From positions 2,790,001 to 2,854,000 of the forward strand of contig CBDAPQ010000005.1 in assembly GCA_965198485.1 (NCBI GenBank): a stretch of 64,000 nt of DNA. The letters are read 5' to 3'. Both the position numbers and the translations under genes were made by a program. The stretch comes from RH-AL1 sp965198485. Its GTDB lineage: Bacteria > Pseudomonadota > Alphaproteobacteria > Rhizobiales > Beijerinckiaceae. Below, piece by piece: positions 8,622 through 17,526 of this stretch; within the stretch, counting starts at the first letter, position 1, and the number at the start of each line of letters is the position of its first letter. Below the pieces are notes generated by a model. That model ran no database searches, had not been told where the DNA came from, and worked only from the letters and a program-made list of their open reading frames with translations.

Positions 8622-9837
8622 TGAGCGAGACGAGGCCGCCGCCGTGGCGCTCGATGCGGCCGGCGATCTCGAGCTCCAGCACGGCGCCGCGCACGTCGCC
8701 GATCGGCAGCTCGGCCGAGCGGGCCAGCTCGTCGATCGAGATGGGCGCCGGCCCGAGCCGCTCGACCACGCGGGCCAGCGGCGCCCGCGCGTCCCGTACT
8801 TCCGGCGCTGCGACGTCGGGTTCGCGGAAGGCAAACAGGTCGCTCGAAGGCCGGTCGTCCCGTCGGCCGACCGCTTGGGTGCCGTCGAGATCGAGCTCGT
8901 CCCACAGGTCGGCCTCGTCGCGCGGGCCGGCATCCGAGAACAAGTCGGCGTCGCCGCGGCCGGGGCCGCGATCGGCGAGCGCGCGGATGACGTCCTCGGC
9001 GCCCGTGCAGAACGTCGCGCCGTCGCGGATCAGGTCGTTGGTGCCCTCGGCGCGGGGATCCAGCGGCGATCCCGGCACGGCGAACACCTCGCGCCCCTGG
9101 TCGGCGGCGAAGCGCGCGGTGATGAGCGAGCCGGAGCGGCGCGCCGCCTCCACCACCACGGTGCCGAGCGTCAGGCCCGACACCAGCCGGTTGCGGCGCG
9201 GAAAATCGCGGCCGCGCGCCTCCCAGCCGAAGGGCATCTCGCTCAAGGCGACGCCGTCTTCCAGCAGCTTCTCCATGAAGGGTCCCTGGTCGGCGGGATA
9301 GAGCCTGTCGTGGCCACCGGGCAGCACGGCGACGGTGCCGGTGGCGAGCGCGGCACGGTGGGCGCGGCTGTCGATGCCGCGGGCGAAGCCCGACACGATG
9401 ACGTAGCCCGACGCGGCCAGCTCGCGGGCGAGGCGCTCGGTGAAGGCAAGGCCGGCGGCCGAGGCGTTGCGCGAGCCGACGATCGCGATGGCCGGTCGGT
9501 CGAGCACGCCGGCGTGGCCGCGCACGGCGATCACCGCGGGGGCGGTGTCGATCTCGCGCAGGAGCGCGGGGAAGCCCGGCTCTCCGAGGCAAAGGAAGCG
9601 GGCGCCCATTAAACGCGCGACCTCCATTTCGCGCTCGACATCGCCGACGTCGGCGATGCGGATAGGCCGTCCGGGACGGTTCCTGGCGATGAGTTCGGGA
9701 AGAGCGTCAAGCGCTGCCTCGGCCGAGCCGAAGCGTTGTAGCAACGTCGCGAAGGTGCGCGGCCCGATGTTCTCCGAGCGCCAAAGCCTGAGCCAGGCGA
9801 AGCGGCGCGCGTCGTCGAAGGGTCGCCGCTCGCTCAA
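8611..9837 (-). CDS. dprA: DNA-processing protein DprA
   Basis: RecA/SSB-binding single-strand DNA protein that loads RecA onto incoming DNA in transformation. It is 408 residues long. The Rossmann-like DprA core contains IVGSRNASAAG, SGFARGIDSRAH, VLPGGHDRLYP and RNRLVSGLTLG. A C-terminal winged-helix domain (about 340-405) follows. I place the start at TTG 9837, which overlaps the plsY stop as TTGA; about 114 upstream residues of the open frame are shadows of plsY. It is co-transcribed with plsY, a common alphaproteobacterial pairing. Presence of dprA alone does not show competence. Confidence 0.9.
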   Translation of the reverse strand: MSERRPFDDARRFAWLRLWRSENIGPRTFATLLQRFGSAEAALDALPELIARNRPGRPIRIADVGDVEREMEVARLMGARFLCLGEPGFPALLREIDTAPAVIAVRGHAGVLDRPAIAIVGSRNASAAGLAFTERLARELAASGYVIVSGFARGIDSRAHRAALATGTVAVLPGGHDRLYPADQGPFMEKLLEDGVALSEMPFGWEARGRDFPRRNRLVSGLTLGTVVVEAARRSGSLITARFAADQGREVFAVPGSPLDPRAEGTNDLIRDGATFCTGAEDVIRALADRGPGRGDADLFSDAGPRDEADLWDELDLDGTQAVGRRDDRPSSDLFAFREPDVAAPEVRDARAPLARVVERLGPAPISIDELARSAELPIGDVRGAVLELEIAGRIERHGGGLVSLIMR

Positions 9838-10445
9838 GCCGGCTCGCGCTTCTTGCCGCCGATCCGGCTCTCGGTGCCGGCCGAGAGCCGGCCGATGTTG
9901 GCGCTGTGCTTCCACCACAGTACGATCGCCAGCGCGGCGAAGAGGATCGCCGCCTCGGGCCGGTGCAGCAGGGCCAGAATCACCGGCGTCAACGCGCTGG
10001 CCACCAGCGCCGCCGCCGACGAGTAGCGGGTCAGGGCGGCCACGCCGAGCCAGACGATCGCGAAGGCGAGCGCGGCGGGCCACGCGAGCCCGATGAGGCA
10101 GCCGAGGAAGGTGGCCACGCCCTTGCCGCCGCGGAATCCGAGGAACACGGGATAGAGATGGCCGAAGAACGCTCCGCAAGCCGCCGCGACGGCGAGGTGG
10201 ACCGGCGCGGTGCCGTCGTCAAGCTTGGCGGCGATCAGCACAGGTATCGTGCCCTTCAGCGCGTCCGCTACCAGCGTGATCGCGGCGAGATCCTTGCGGC
10301 CGGTGCGCAGGACGTTCGTCGCGCCGATATTGCCGGAGCCGATGCCGCGCGGGTCGGCGGCGCCGGCGAGCTGGGTGACGATGACGCCCGACGGGATGGA
10401 TCCGGCGAGGTAGCCGGCGACGAGCGCGATGAGCGAGGCGAGCAT
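9834..10445 (-). CDS. plsY: Glycerol-3-phosphate acyltransferase PlsY
   Basis: Inner-membrane acyl-phosphate:glycerol-3-phosphate acyltransferase, the first committed step of phospholipid synthesis. The 203-residue protein has about five to six membrane segments. It carries the three PlsY motifs: GSIPSG near the N-terminus, GSGNIGATNVLRTG, and the FRGGKGVAT block. The start at ATG 10445 (MLASLIALVAGYLAGSIPSG) is typical for the family, and the 17 extra upstream codons are not conserved. Its stop overlaps the dprA start. Confidence 0.94.
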   Translation of the reverse strand: MLASLIALVAGYLAGSIPSGVIVTQLAGAADPRGIGSGNIGATNVLRTGRKDLAAITLVADALKGTIPVLIAAKLDDGTAPVHLAVAAACGAFFGHLYPVFLGFRGGKGVATFLGCLIGLAWPAALAFAIVWLGVAALTRYSSAAALVASALTPVILALLHRPEAAILFAALAIVLWWKHSANIGRLSAGTESRIGGKKREPA

Positions 10446-10551
10446 GGAGGGATCCGAACGTTCTGCGAGCCTAGCCTTGGCCTGGGCGCGAGGCAATTGG
10501 CGCGTCTGGTCCGCGCTGTTTGAAGCGATCGAAGATGCATGAGGGCCGCCG

Positions 10552-10568
10552 TTAGCCGCGTATTAACC
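10552..10568 (+). promoter_or_regulatory. Candidate CtrA-type site upstream of an M23 peptidase
   Basis: TTAG-N7-TTAACC matches the known CtrA consensus TTAA-N7-TTAAC with one mismatch. It lies 43 bp before the proposed start of the envelope peptidase gene at 10611. CtrA control of cell-cycle and envelope genes is established in alphaproteobacteria; its use here is inference from one site. Confidence 0.35.
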
Positions 10569-10610
10569 ATGATGCGCGCCATCATCGATGACACTGGAAC
10601 GGCCGCCTCG

Positions 10611-11678
10611 ATGCTTCCGACCTCGATGATCTTTAGGCTCGACAGACGAAACGTCGTGGGTTGTCTCGCAGCCTTATTGCTCGTGCTCTGGGCGCTGGCG
10701 AGCGGCTACTACATCGCCTTCCACGACCGCATCCTCGCCGGCCTGCTGAGCCACCAAGCCGAGATGCAGTACGCCTACGAAGATCGCATCGCCGAACTTA
10801 GAAGCGCGCTGGACGCTGCCGACGCTAAGACGATGCACGCCGGCCAGGCCGAGGAGACGTCGTTGCGCGACCTTGCCGCGCTGGGGGCCAAGCTCGAAGC
10901 GCGAGCCGACAGCCTCGCGGCCCTCGTCGGAGCCACCCGCTCGGACGACCTGCACCTGCGCGCCGCGCAAGATGCCGGTCGCCACGCCGCGCTCGACGCC
11001 GGCGGTGTCGCAACGCGTTTCGCGGCTCTCGAGAGGCGCCAGCGCGCCGTTGTAGACGGGCTGCTGGAGCGGACGGAGCATGCCAGCTTGCGGACACAAG
11101 CCGCCCTCGCCGAGCTCGGGCTGGCACCGGCGGCTCACTTCACCGCCGCTACCGGCGGGCCCTTCGTGCCGCTCCCGGAAGGCGCGCCGGTACCGGAAGA
11201 CCCCATCGCGCTGCTCAAGGACGCGCTCGCCCGCCGCCGGGTGCTCGAGGCCACGGCGACCCGGCTCCCCCTGCGTCAGCCTGTGGGAGGTCCTCTCGAC
11301 ATCACCTCCGGTTTCGGCGCCCGTCGCGACCCTTTCTACGGACGGCTGGCGCTGCACACAGGGATCGACCTGCGCGAAATCTACGGCAGCACGGTTCGCG
11401 CGGTGGCAGCCGGCATCGTGACGATCGCCGGCCCTGAGACCGGCTACGGGACCCTGGTGGAGATCGACCACGGCAACGGCTATGCGACGCGCTACGCGCA
11501 TCTTTCGACGCTCTCGGTCGTGGTCGGGCAGCAGGTCATCGCGGGCGCAATCATCGGCCAGGTCGGCACGTCAGGCCGCTCGACCGGCCCGCACCTGCAC
11601 TACGAGGTTCGCATCGCCGGCGAGCCGGTCGACCCTGCGCGCTACCTCAAGCTCGCAACGATCATGGCGGGCGAATGA
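10611..11678 (+). CDS. M23 family metallopeptidase, membrane-anchored
   Basis: A 355-residue zinc peptidase that probably cuts peptidoglycan cross-links. One N-terminal transmembrane segment (about 15-35) is followed by a periplasmic helical, coiled-coil-like stalk (about 45-200) and a C-terminal LytM domain. The zinc ligands HTGID and HLHYEV and the catalytic-histidine region RYAHLS are intact, so it should be active, unlike the NlpD-like protein at 27468. ATG 10611 is chosen because the longer frame from 10539 would run through a CtrA-like site; 10569 and 10539 remain possible. The gene is convergent with the GH25 gene, ending one base short of it. Confidence 0.85.
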   Translation: MLPTSMIFRLDRRNVVGCLAALLLVLWALASGYYIAFHDRILAGLLSHQAEMQYAYEDRIAELRSALDAADAKTMHAGQAEETSLRDLAALGAKLEARADSLAALVGATRSDDLHLRAAQDAGRHAALDAGGVATRFAALERRQRAVVDGLLERTEHASLRTQAALAELGLAPAAHFTAATGGPFVPLPEGAPVPEDPIALLKDALARRRVLEATATRLPLRQPVGGPLDITSGFGARRDPFYGRLALHTGIDLREIYGSTVRAVAAGIVTIAGPETGYGTLVEIDHGNGYATRYAHLSTLSVVVGQQVIAGAIIGQVGTSGRSTGPHLHYEVRIAGEPVDPARYLKLATIMAGE

Positions 11679-11679
11679 A

Positions 11680-12444
11680 TCATCCTTGCGAGGCCTTGCT
11701 CAGCCAAGTCTGCCAATCTTCGATCGAACCGTAGTAGCAGTTGCGGTCGACGTAGCCGCGTATGCCGGGCACTGTCCCCGTCGCGGTATGCTGCCAGAAA
11801 TGCCACTGGCGGTCACCGTATTTGACAGTCGGGTAGTACTTTACCGAGCGCACCCACATCGGGTAGTCTTGGAACTCGCCCTGCAGCACGTCGCGGTGGA
11901 AATCGACGGACGTATAGATGACGGGCTTCTTGCCGTAGGCGCGTTCCATCGCCTCGAGAATGGTCCGCATCATCGCGAGCGCCTCCTCGCGAGGCAGCTT
12001 GCGCGGGCAGGTCTTGGAGGTCGGGTTCCACTCGACGTCGAGCACCGGCGGCAGCGCGAAGGGGTCGTTGGGCACGTTGGCGACGAACCAGGCCGCCTGC
12101 TCCGAAGCCGGCCGGCACCAATACGCGAAATGATAGGCGCCGCGGATGACGCCGGCGGTGCGCGAGGCCTCCCAGTTCTGCCGAAACTTCTCGTCGAGGT
12201 AATCGCCGCCTTCGGTGGCCTTGATCCAGGCGAAGCGAACCCCCGACCCGGAGACAGCCTGCCAATCGACGTCACCCTGGTATTTCGAGACGTCGATGCC
12301 TTGGATCGCGAAGCTCGTCGCCAGAGGGAAAGCGCTGTCGACCGGGCTGGTGGCGCAGCCCGACAACGCGAGCCCCGTCGCGACGACCATCACGGCCAGC
12401 CACGACACGGGCCTGCGGCCCTGGTTAAAAAGTCGGGAACTCAT
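11680..12444 (-). CDS. GH25 family lysozyme-like lipoprotein
   Basis: Probable N,O-diacetylmuramidase acting on peptidoglycan. The 254-residue precursor has a lipobox (LALSGC) ending near residue 30. The mature GH25 barrel opens with GIDVSKYQGDVDW and has the acidic catalytic pair in PVLDVEW. The terminal region PGIRGYVDRNCYYG is typical of the family. It follows the AlgX-like gene by 76 bp on the same strand, so it may be the last gene of that operon. It converges with the active M23 peptidase. Confidence 0.88.
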   Translation of the reverse strand: MSSRLFNQGRRPVSWLAVMVVATGLALSGCATSPVDSAFPLATSFAIQGIDVSKYQGDVDWQAVSGSGVRFAWIKATEGGDYLDEKFRQNWEASRTAGVIRGAYHFAYWCRPASEQAAWFVANVPNDPFALPPVLDVEWNPTSKTCPRKLPREEALAMMRTILEAMERAYGKKPVIYTSVDFHRDVLQGEFQDYPMWVRSVKYYPTVKYGDRQWHFWQHTATGTVPGIRGYVDRNCYYGSIEDWQTWLSKASQG

Positions 12445-12520
12445 GCCCGCACGTTATCCCCAATGCGCAAACACCCCGTTAATGGCGAGCCTAGCATCCC
12501 TCGCGCGGGGAAATCGAGGC

Positions 12521-13693
12521 TTATGCCTCCACCCGGTCGCTTCCAGATAATTGTGCCTTCGAAGACAGCTCATCATCGGCCCGACCGACGACGAGCGGCG
12601 GCATCCGCTCCGGCGTGAGGGCGTCCAACGTCGCGTGGAGTAACTTCGAGCCTAGCGCGATCTCGTCGAGACTCGTGCCAGAGAACGACGCGAAGGACTG
12701 ACGCGCCGCATCCTCCGGCAGCTCGATGGTTTGCCCTCTACCGAACGTTGCGAGGAATCGTTCGATGCATACGAAGAGTACGACGTCGGGCCTTTGCTGC
12801 TCGAGCAGGTCGTAGTGGCACGAGAGCGAGCTCACGGCGACGATCCGCGAGAACCCATGCATCAGGTAGGGAATGAGGTAGTTCGAGAAGGAATCGCGGA
12901 ACAACACGCATGTCGGCATATCGAGGCGTGTATTCTGATAGACGTGGACCGCTCCGCGCCCGAAATTGTGGTTCTGGAAAACCAGCTTGTGGGTGCCGTC
13001 AGGGACCAGCGAGGCGCGCGTCTCGCCGCGCTCGCTGGCGTAGCGCACCCCAAGGTCGCCGACGAAGGGGCGCTCCTTCCAGGTGAAATCGTCTTCGCGG
13101 ACGGTTTCGAGCGCGATCTCGCTGCGAAGGCTTTCGGCCAGGGCCTGGTAGGCGACGAAGGCACCGTGCGCGTTCCAGTGCGTGTCCGTCTTGAAAAAGG
13201 TCGGCTTGATCCGGCTCGCCGCCTTGAGCTCCTGGAGCGGATAAAGCGTCCTACGTTTTACCGCCTCATCGATAGCGCCTAGCAGCTGCATCGCCGGGCG
13301 CCGCGTCGAGATGGTGGTGAAGCGCGGCAGCTTATCCTCGTAGACGACGTGCTTCTCGGGAATGACGAGGAAACGCATCGCGGCCCGGTTGCGCTCGCAC
13401 CAGGCAAGGCGCTCATCGAGCGCCTCGCTCCACGTCCGGATCTGTCGAGGGCGGAGCACGATCGCCGCCGAAAGCTGGTCGAGCGCGTCGTGGTCCCTAT
13501 GGAACAGGAAGCCGTCCCGTCCCGCCATCGGCCCGTGCTGAAGGAGGATACGGGTCTCGAACGGCACTATCGCCTCGATCTCACTATCGTTTCGCAGCCT
13601 CCGCAGTCGCATGGCGGTGAGATAGAACGACGGCTGAATGCTTCTCAGAAGCTTTCTATAAAGGTAACGGACTCGCCGTTGCAGATCAGCCAT
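12521..13693 (-). CDS. AlgX/AlgJ-like SGNH-fold protein (possible O-acyltransferase)
   Basis: A 390-residue protein with the layout of alginate O-acetylation proteins AlgJ/AlgX. An early DGFLF block (61-65) is followed by the signature KTDTHWNAHG with Asp170 and His172, and the nucleophile block LFRDSFSN with Ser268. The spacing is close to the Asp174/His176/Ser269 triad known for AlgX. There is no signal peptide or transmembrane segment at the N-terminus, which is unlike periplasmic AlgX. The start overlaps the 3' end of the acyl carrier gene by 8 bp. The sequence shows a complete SGNH triad; transfer of an acyl group supplied by the neighbouring ACP is inference. Confidence 0.75.
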   Translation of the reverse strand: MADLQRRVRYLYRKLLRSIQPSFYLTAMRLRRLRNDSEIEAIVPFETRILLQHGPMAGRDGFLFHRDHDALDQLSAAIVLRPRQIRTWSEALDERLAWCERNRAAMRFLVIPEKHVVYEDKLPRFTTISTRRPAMQLLGAIDEAVKRRTLYPLQELKAASRIKPTFFKTDTHWNAHGAFVAYQALAESLRSEIALETVREDDFTWKERPFVGDLGVRYASERGETRASLVPDGTHKLVFQNHNFGRGAVHVYQNTRLDMPTCVLFRDSFSNYLIPYLMHGFSRIVAVSSLSCHYDLLEQQRPDVVLFVCIERFLATFGRGQTIELPEDAARQSFASFSGTSLDEIALGSKLLHATLDALTPERMPPLVVGRADDELSSKAQLSGSDRVEA

Positions 13694-13931
13694 GCCGTCC
13701 GACAGCCTGAGCGACGATCGAAGTGAGGCTGCCGAGGTCCTGCGCCCCGTTGGCCTGGGCTGGATCGAGGCGAACGCCGAAGATGCGTTGCAGCCGAAGG
13801 ATCAGCGTCGCGTGGGCGAGCGAGTCCCAACCTTCGACGTCGCGCGCCTTGGTGGCATCGTTGAGTTCGCTGGGATCGACCCCGAACGATGTGGCGACGA
13901 CCTCCCGCACCTTGGTGGTAACATCGCTCAT
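13686..13931 (-). CDS. Acyl carrier protein
   Basis: An 81-residue stand-alone carrier protein. The phosphopantetheine attachment serine is Ser37 in VEGWDSLAH, and the helix pattern around it is regular. It lies between an acyl-AMP ligase (19 bp upstream) and an SGNH protein (8-bp overlap), so it probably receives an activated acyl group from the former. It is not the fatty-acid-synthesis AcpP, whose motif is DSLD. Confidence 0.88.
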   Translation of the reverse strand: MSDVTTKVREVVATSFGVDPSELNDATKARDVEGWDSLAHATLILRLQRIFGVRLDPAQANGAQDLGSLTSIVAQAVGRHG

Positions 13932-13950
13932 CCTTGCCGCTCCCTATCGC

Positions 13951-15606
13951 CTAGGCCGAGCGTCTCACGTCGGCATCCTGCAGGGCCAAGAATTTACGGC
14001 GATTTTCCGCCCGTCCGAGCTTTCCGCTGGTGGACTTCACCAGCCAGCCGGACGCCACGATGACGATCCGCTTAGGCGTGATGGCGAGTATGCTCTCCAG
14101 CCGCAGCCTGATTGCGATGCGCAAGGCCCGCTCGTCCGCCCCGGCGGATGCCTCGGCGAGAATGACGAGTTCCTGGCTGCCGACGATCTCGTCGTCGAGA
14201 CCCATCGCCAAGACACGACCGGGCTTCAAGCCCGACACGTCGGCGAGCAGGCTCTCGATCTCGTTGGCATAGACGTTGCGGCCGAGCAGAATGAGGAGGT
14301 CGTCGCGGCGGCCGATCACGAACAGATCCTCGTCGAGGCGGAAGCCGATGTCCCCCGTCAAATAGAGGCCTTGGACGAAGGCCGCGGCGGTGCGCGCAGG
14401 CTCGAGATGGTAGCCTTTGAAGAGAAAGGGCGCGCCGACCGCTATCTGTCCGACATGCCCCGATGCCAGCGCATTGCCGGCATCGTCGAGGACGGCGAGC
14501 GTGACGCCGGGAAGCGGCACGCCCGAGCTGACGAGTGCCACGCCACCATCGCTCTGCGCCACGTGGCCCGCCTCGAAAGCCGCGCGTTCGACGCGAACGA
14601 TGCGAGGTGCGCCGGCGCTTTGGGTCACGGCGAAGACGGTCTCGGCCATGGCGTAGCACGTTTGCGGCGCGGATGGGCGCAGGCCCCAGCCACGGAAGCG
14701 GTCGGAGAAGGCCTCGAGCGTCTCGGCTCGGCAGGTCTCCGAGCAGTCGATCAGCGCGCGCAACGACGAGAGATCGACGCGGCGGGCGTCGTCGAAGGCT
14801 GCATTGACAAGATGGGCAAAGGCGAAGTTCGGCATCCAGGCCAGCGTGCCCCTATGCCGGGCGATCGCCTCCAGGAACGAGAGGGGATCGATCAGCCAGG
14901 CAAAGGGGTCGAGCAGAACGCTGGTCATGCCGCAGCGCAGCGGCTGCAGCAGGCAGGCGACGAAGCCCATGTCATGGTAGAGCGGAAGCCACGACACGAT
15001 CGTGTCGCGAGCGCCCGCCCCAAGCACTCGCGCGAGCGCCTCGAGTTGGGCGTCGATGGCGTCAAAGGTGAGCGCCACGCCCTTCTTGAGGCCGGTCGTG
15101 CCCGAGCTGTGCTGCAGGCAGGCCACGTCGCTTCCCCGCCACAAGTGAACCGGGGCGGCCTGATCCACCCTGACCGCGGCAGAATCGCCCGGCGTCAGCA
15201 CCTTCATCGCGATGCCGGCGATATGCGTGGCGACCGCCACCGCATTGTCCGCCGTCGTGATGATGAAGCGGCTGCCGAGCCGCGTGAAAAGGCGATCGTG
15301 ACTCGACCAGAACAGCGCCGCATCCTGCTTGGGGGTGGGCAGGGGCATCATCGAGGGGATGCAGCCGGCCACTAGCGTGCCGATGAAGGATGCGAGCAGG
15401 TCTCGACCGAGAGGGAGCGACAGCAGGACGACGTCGCTCGGGATGGCACCGGCAGCACGCAGGAGCATCGCCCAGCGCATCGCCTCGTCGCGAAGCCCGG
15501 AGTTGGTCAACTTCGGCGCGTCGGCCTGCGCGCCGAGCACGAAAGCCACCCCCTCAGGCTCGCAAAGCGCTCGTTGCAGGAACGCGTCGAGAAAGCCTGC
15601 CGTCAC
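13951..15606 (-). CDS. Fatty-acyl-AMP ligase-like adenylating enzyme
   Basis: A 551-residue ANL-superfamily enzyme that activates a carboxylate as acyl-AMP, probably for loading the adjacent ACP. The P-loop-like motif HSSGTTGLKKG, the SWLPLYHDMG block typical of the FAAL branch, LTGDIGF and the C-terminal lysine in STSGKLGR are all present. I choose GTG 15606 because GAGGAGG sits five bases upstream. It is divergent from the ABC permease across about 150 bp. The acyl substrate cannot be read from sequence. Confidence 0.85.
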   Translation of the reverse strand: MTAGFLDAFLQRALCEPEGVAFVLGAQADAPKLTNSGLRDEAMRWAMLLRAAGAIPSDVVLLSLPLGRDLLASFIGTLVAGCIPSMMPLPTPKQDAALFWSSHDRLFTRLGSRFIITTADNAVAVATHIAGIAMKVLTPGDSAAVRVDQAAPVHLWRGSDVACLQHSSGTTGLKKGVALTFDAIDAQLEALARVLGAGARDTIVSWLPLYHDMGFVACLLQPLRCGMTSVLLDPFAWLIDPLSFLEAIARHRGTLAWMPNFAFAHLVNAAFDDARRVDLSSLRALIDCSETCRAETLEAFSDRFRGWGLRPSAPQTCYAMAETVFAVTQSAGAPRIVRVERAAFEAGHVAQSDGGVALVSSGVPLPGVTLAVLDDAGNALASGHVGQIAVGAPFLFKGYHLEPARTAAAFVQGLYLTGDIGFRLDEDLFVIGRRDDLLILLGRNVYANEIESLLADVSGLKPGRVLAMGLDDEIVGSQELVILAEASAGADERALRIAIRLRLESILAITPKRIVIVASGWLVKSTSGKLGRAENRRKFLALQDADVRRSA

Positions 15607-15759
15607 CCGGTCCTCCTCGTCGACGGCGATTGGTGAGCATCGCCTAAGCGGGCGACGTATCACGAAGGAAACCGGCGTCCATAGTGGCGACCGTCACTTG
15701 CCCGTCATTGCAAATGGTGATTGGGGAGGCCACGCCGCCTGCGGCCAACGGAATCGCGC

Positions 15760-17517
15760 ATGCAGAAGATCGTCACCTTCACGTCCGTGGGACGTCGCGC
15801 GCTTCCGAACCTCTACGATCTCCTCGCCCTCGCCATCGTCTTCTCCATCTTGATCGCCGTGGTCCACGCCAGCCGCGGCGCGGTGATGCCGCTGGGGGCG
15901 CCCGGTGCCACCGACATCCACCTCGGCGTCATATACCTTCCCTACTACGCGCTGCGCACCACGCTGCGCATGTTCATCGCTATGGGGTTCTCGCTCCTCT
16001 TCACCTTCACCTACGCGACGCTGGCGGCGAAGAGCCACCGCGCCGAGAAGATCATGATCCCGCTGCTCGACGTCTTGCAGTCGGTCCCGATCCTCGGGTT
16101 CCTCGCCTTCCTCGTACCATTCTTCGTCAACTTGGTGCCGAACTCGGTCGCCGGCTTCGAGATCGCCTGCATCTTCGCGATCTTCACGAGCCAAGCCTGG
16201 AACATGGCCTTCTCCTTCTACCAGTCGTTGCGCAATGTCCCGCTCGATCTGATCGAGGTGGCACGCGGCTTCAACTTGACCCCCTGGCAGCGCTTCTGGC
16301 AGCTGGAGACGCCTTTCGCCATGCCGAGCCTCATCTGGAACATGATGATGTCGATGTCGGGCGGCTGGTTCTTCGTCGTCGCGGCGGAGGCGATCTCCTA
16401 CAACAACAACACGACCAAGCTGCCGGGTATCGGCTCCTACATCGATGCGGCGACAGCGAAGGGCGAGAACGGCGCGATCCTGGCCGCTGTGGCCATGATG
16501 GCGGTCGTCATTCTCGCCTACGACCAGCTATTATTTCGCCCGCTCGTCGCCTTCTCCTCGCGTTTCCGCGTCGAGCTTACAGCGGGTCAGGAACAAGAGC
16601 GCTCCTGGGTTCGCGACTACTTCCTGCGCACCAGCTGGCTGCGGCCGCTATCCGCAAAGCCGGCGGATCTCTTCAACCGCATGGCCTTGCTGCGCCTGAG
16701 CTTACCAAGGCGCAAGAGGGTGCATGCGCCGAACGTCGTGGCCTCGTCGAGCCGGCGCGGCGACATCGTGTTCTTCACGCTTGCCGGCTTGATCGGCGTC
16801 TGTCTCGCCTACCTCGTCATCACGTATTTCGCCGCTCATTTCACCTTGGACGACGTGCTCCACGTCCTCGTCTTGACGCTCTTCACGATGATCCGCGTGG
16901 TCGTCGGCATCCTGCTGGCGACGGTAGTCTGGGTTCCGATCGGCATCTGGATCGGTCTAAGCCCCAAATGGGCCGACCGCCTGCAGCCCTTTGCGCAGTT
17001 CCTCGCCGCCTTCCCAGCCAATGTCGTCTTCCCGCTCGCGGTTCTGCTGATCGTCACCTTCGGGCTGAACCCCAACATTTGGCTCAGCGTGCTGATCGTC
17101 TTCGGCACGCAATGGTACATTCTCTTCAACGTGATCGCCGGTGCCCAGGCTTTCCCCAACGACCTGCGCGAGGCGGCGCGCAGCTTCCGCGTCCATGGCT
17201 TCGATTGGTGGGCCAAGGTCATCATCCCGGGCGTCTTTCCATACTACGTGACCGGCGCGCTCACCGCGTCGGGCGGCTCATGGAATGCCGCGATCGTGGC
17301 CGAATACGTCAAGGCCGGGTTGAAGCAGGGCGGCGAGGTCAAGAACTACACCGAGGTCGCGCAAGGGATCGGCTCCTACATCGCGATCGCCACCGACAAG
17401 GGCGTCAACGAGAAGATCTGGCTCGGTGTCGCCGTGATGAGCGCGGTCGTCATCGTCTACAATCGCGTGCTGTGGCGGCCACTTTTCATGCTCGGCGAGA
17501 AGCGCTTGCGTCTCTAG
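15760..17517 (+). CDS. ABC transporter permease, two fused permease domains
   Basis: A 585-residue inner-membrane permease containing two BPD_transp_1 domains in one chain (about 60-275 and 340-575), with about twelve membrane segments. The halves are visibly duplicated: each ends in a GIGSYI...ATxKG block followed by a final helix and an RPL motif. Each carries an EAA-like cytoplasmic loop (EVARGFNLTPWQRF and EAARSFRVHGFDWW). This places it in the nitrate/sulfonate/taurine family, in the subgroup paired with AAA-associated ATPases. ATG 15760 is used, because the 13 upstream codons are atypical. The ATPase gene follows after 9 bp. No substrate-binding protein is nearby. Confidence 0.88.
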   Translation: MQKIVTFTSVGRRALPNLYDLLALAIVFSILIAVVHASRGAVMPLGAPGATDIHLGVIYLPYYALRTTLRMFIAMGFSLLFTFTYATLAAKSHRAEKIMIPLLDVLQSVPILGFLAFLVPFFVNLVPNSVAGFEIACIFAIFTSQAWNMAFSFYQSLRNVPLDLIEVARGFNLTPWQRFWQLETPFAMPSLIWNMMMSMSGGWFFVVAAEAISYNNNTTKLPGIGSYIDAATAKGENGAILAAVAMMAVVILAYDQLLFRPLVAFSSRFRVELTAGQEQERSWVRDYFLRTSWLRPLSAKPADLFNRMALLRLSLPRRKRVHAPNVVASSSRRGDIVFFTLAGLIGVCLAYLVITYFAAHFTLDDVLHVLVLTLFTMIRVVVGILLATVVWVPIGIWIGLSPKWADRLQPFAQFLAAFPANVVFPLAVLLIVTFGLNPNIWLSVLIVFGTQWYILFNVIAGAQAFPNDLREAARSFRVHGFDWWAKVIIPGVFPYYVTGALTASGGSWNAAIVAEYVKAGLKQGGEVKNYTEVAQGIGSYIAIATDKGVNEKIWLGVAVMSAVVIVYNRVLWRPLFMLGEKRLRL

Positions 17518-17526
17518 GATGCCATC

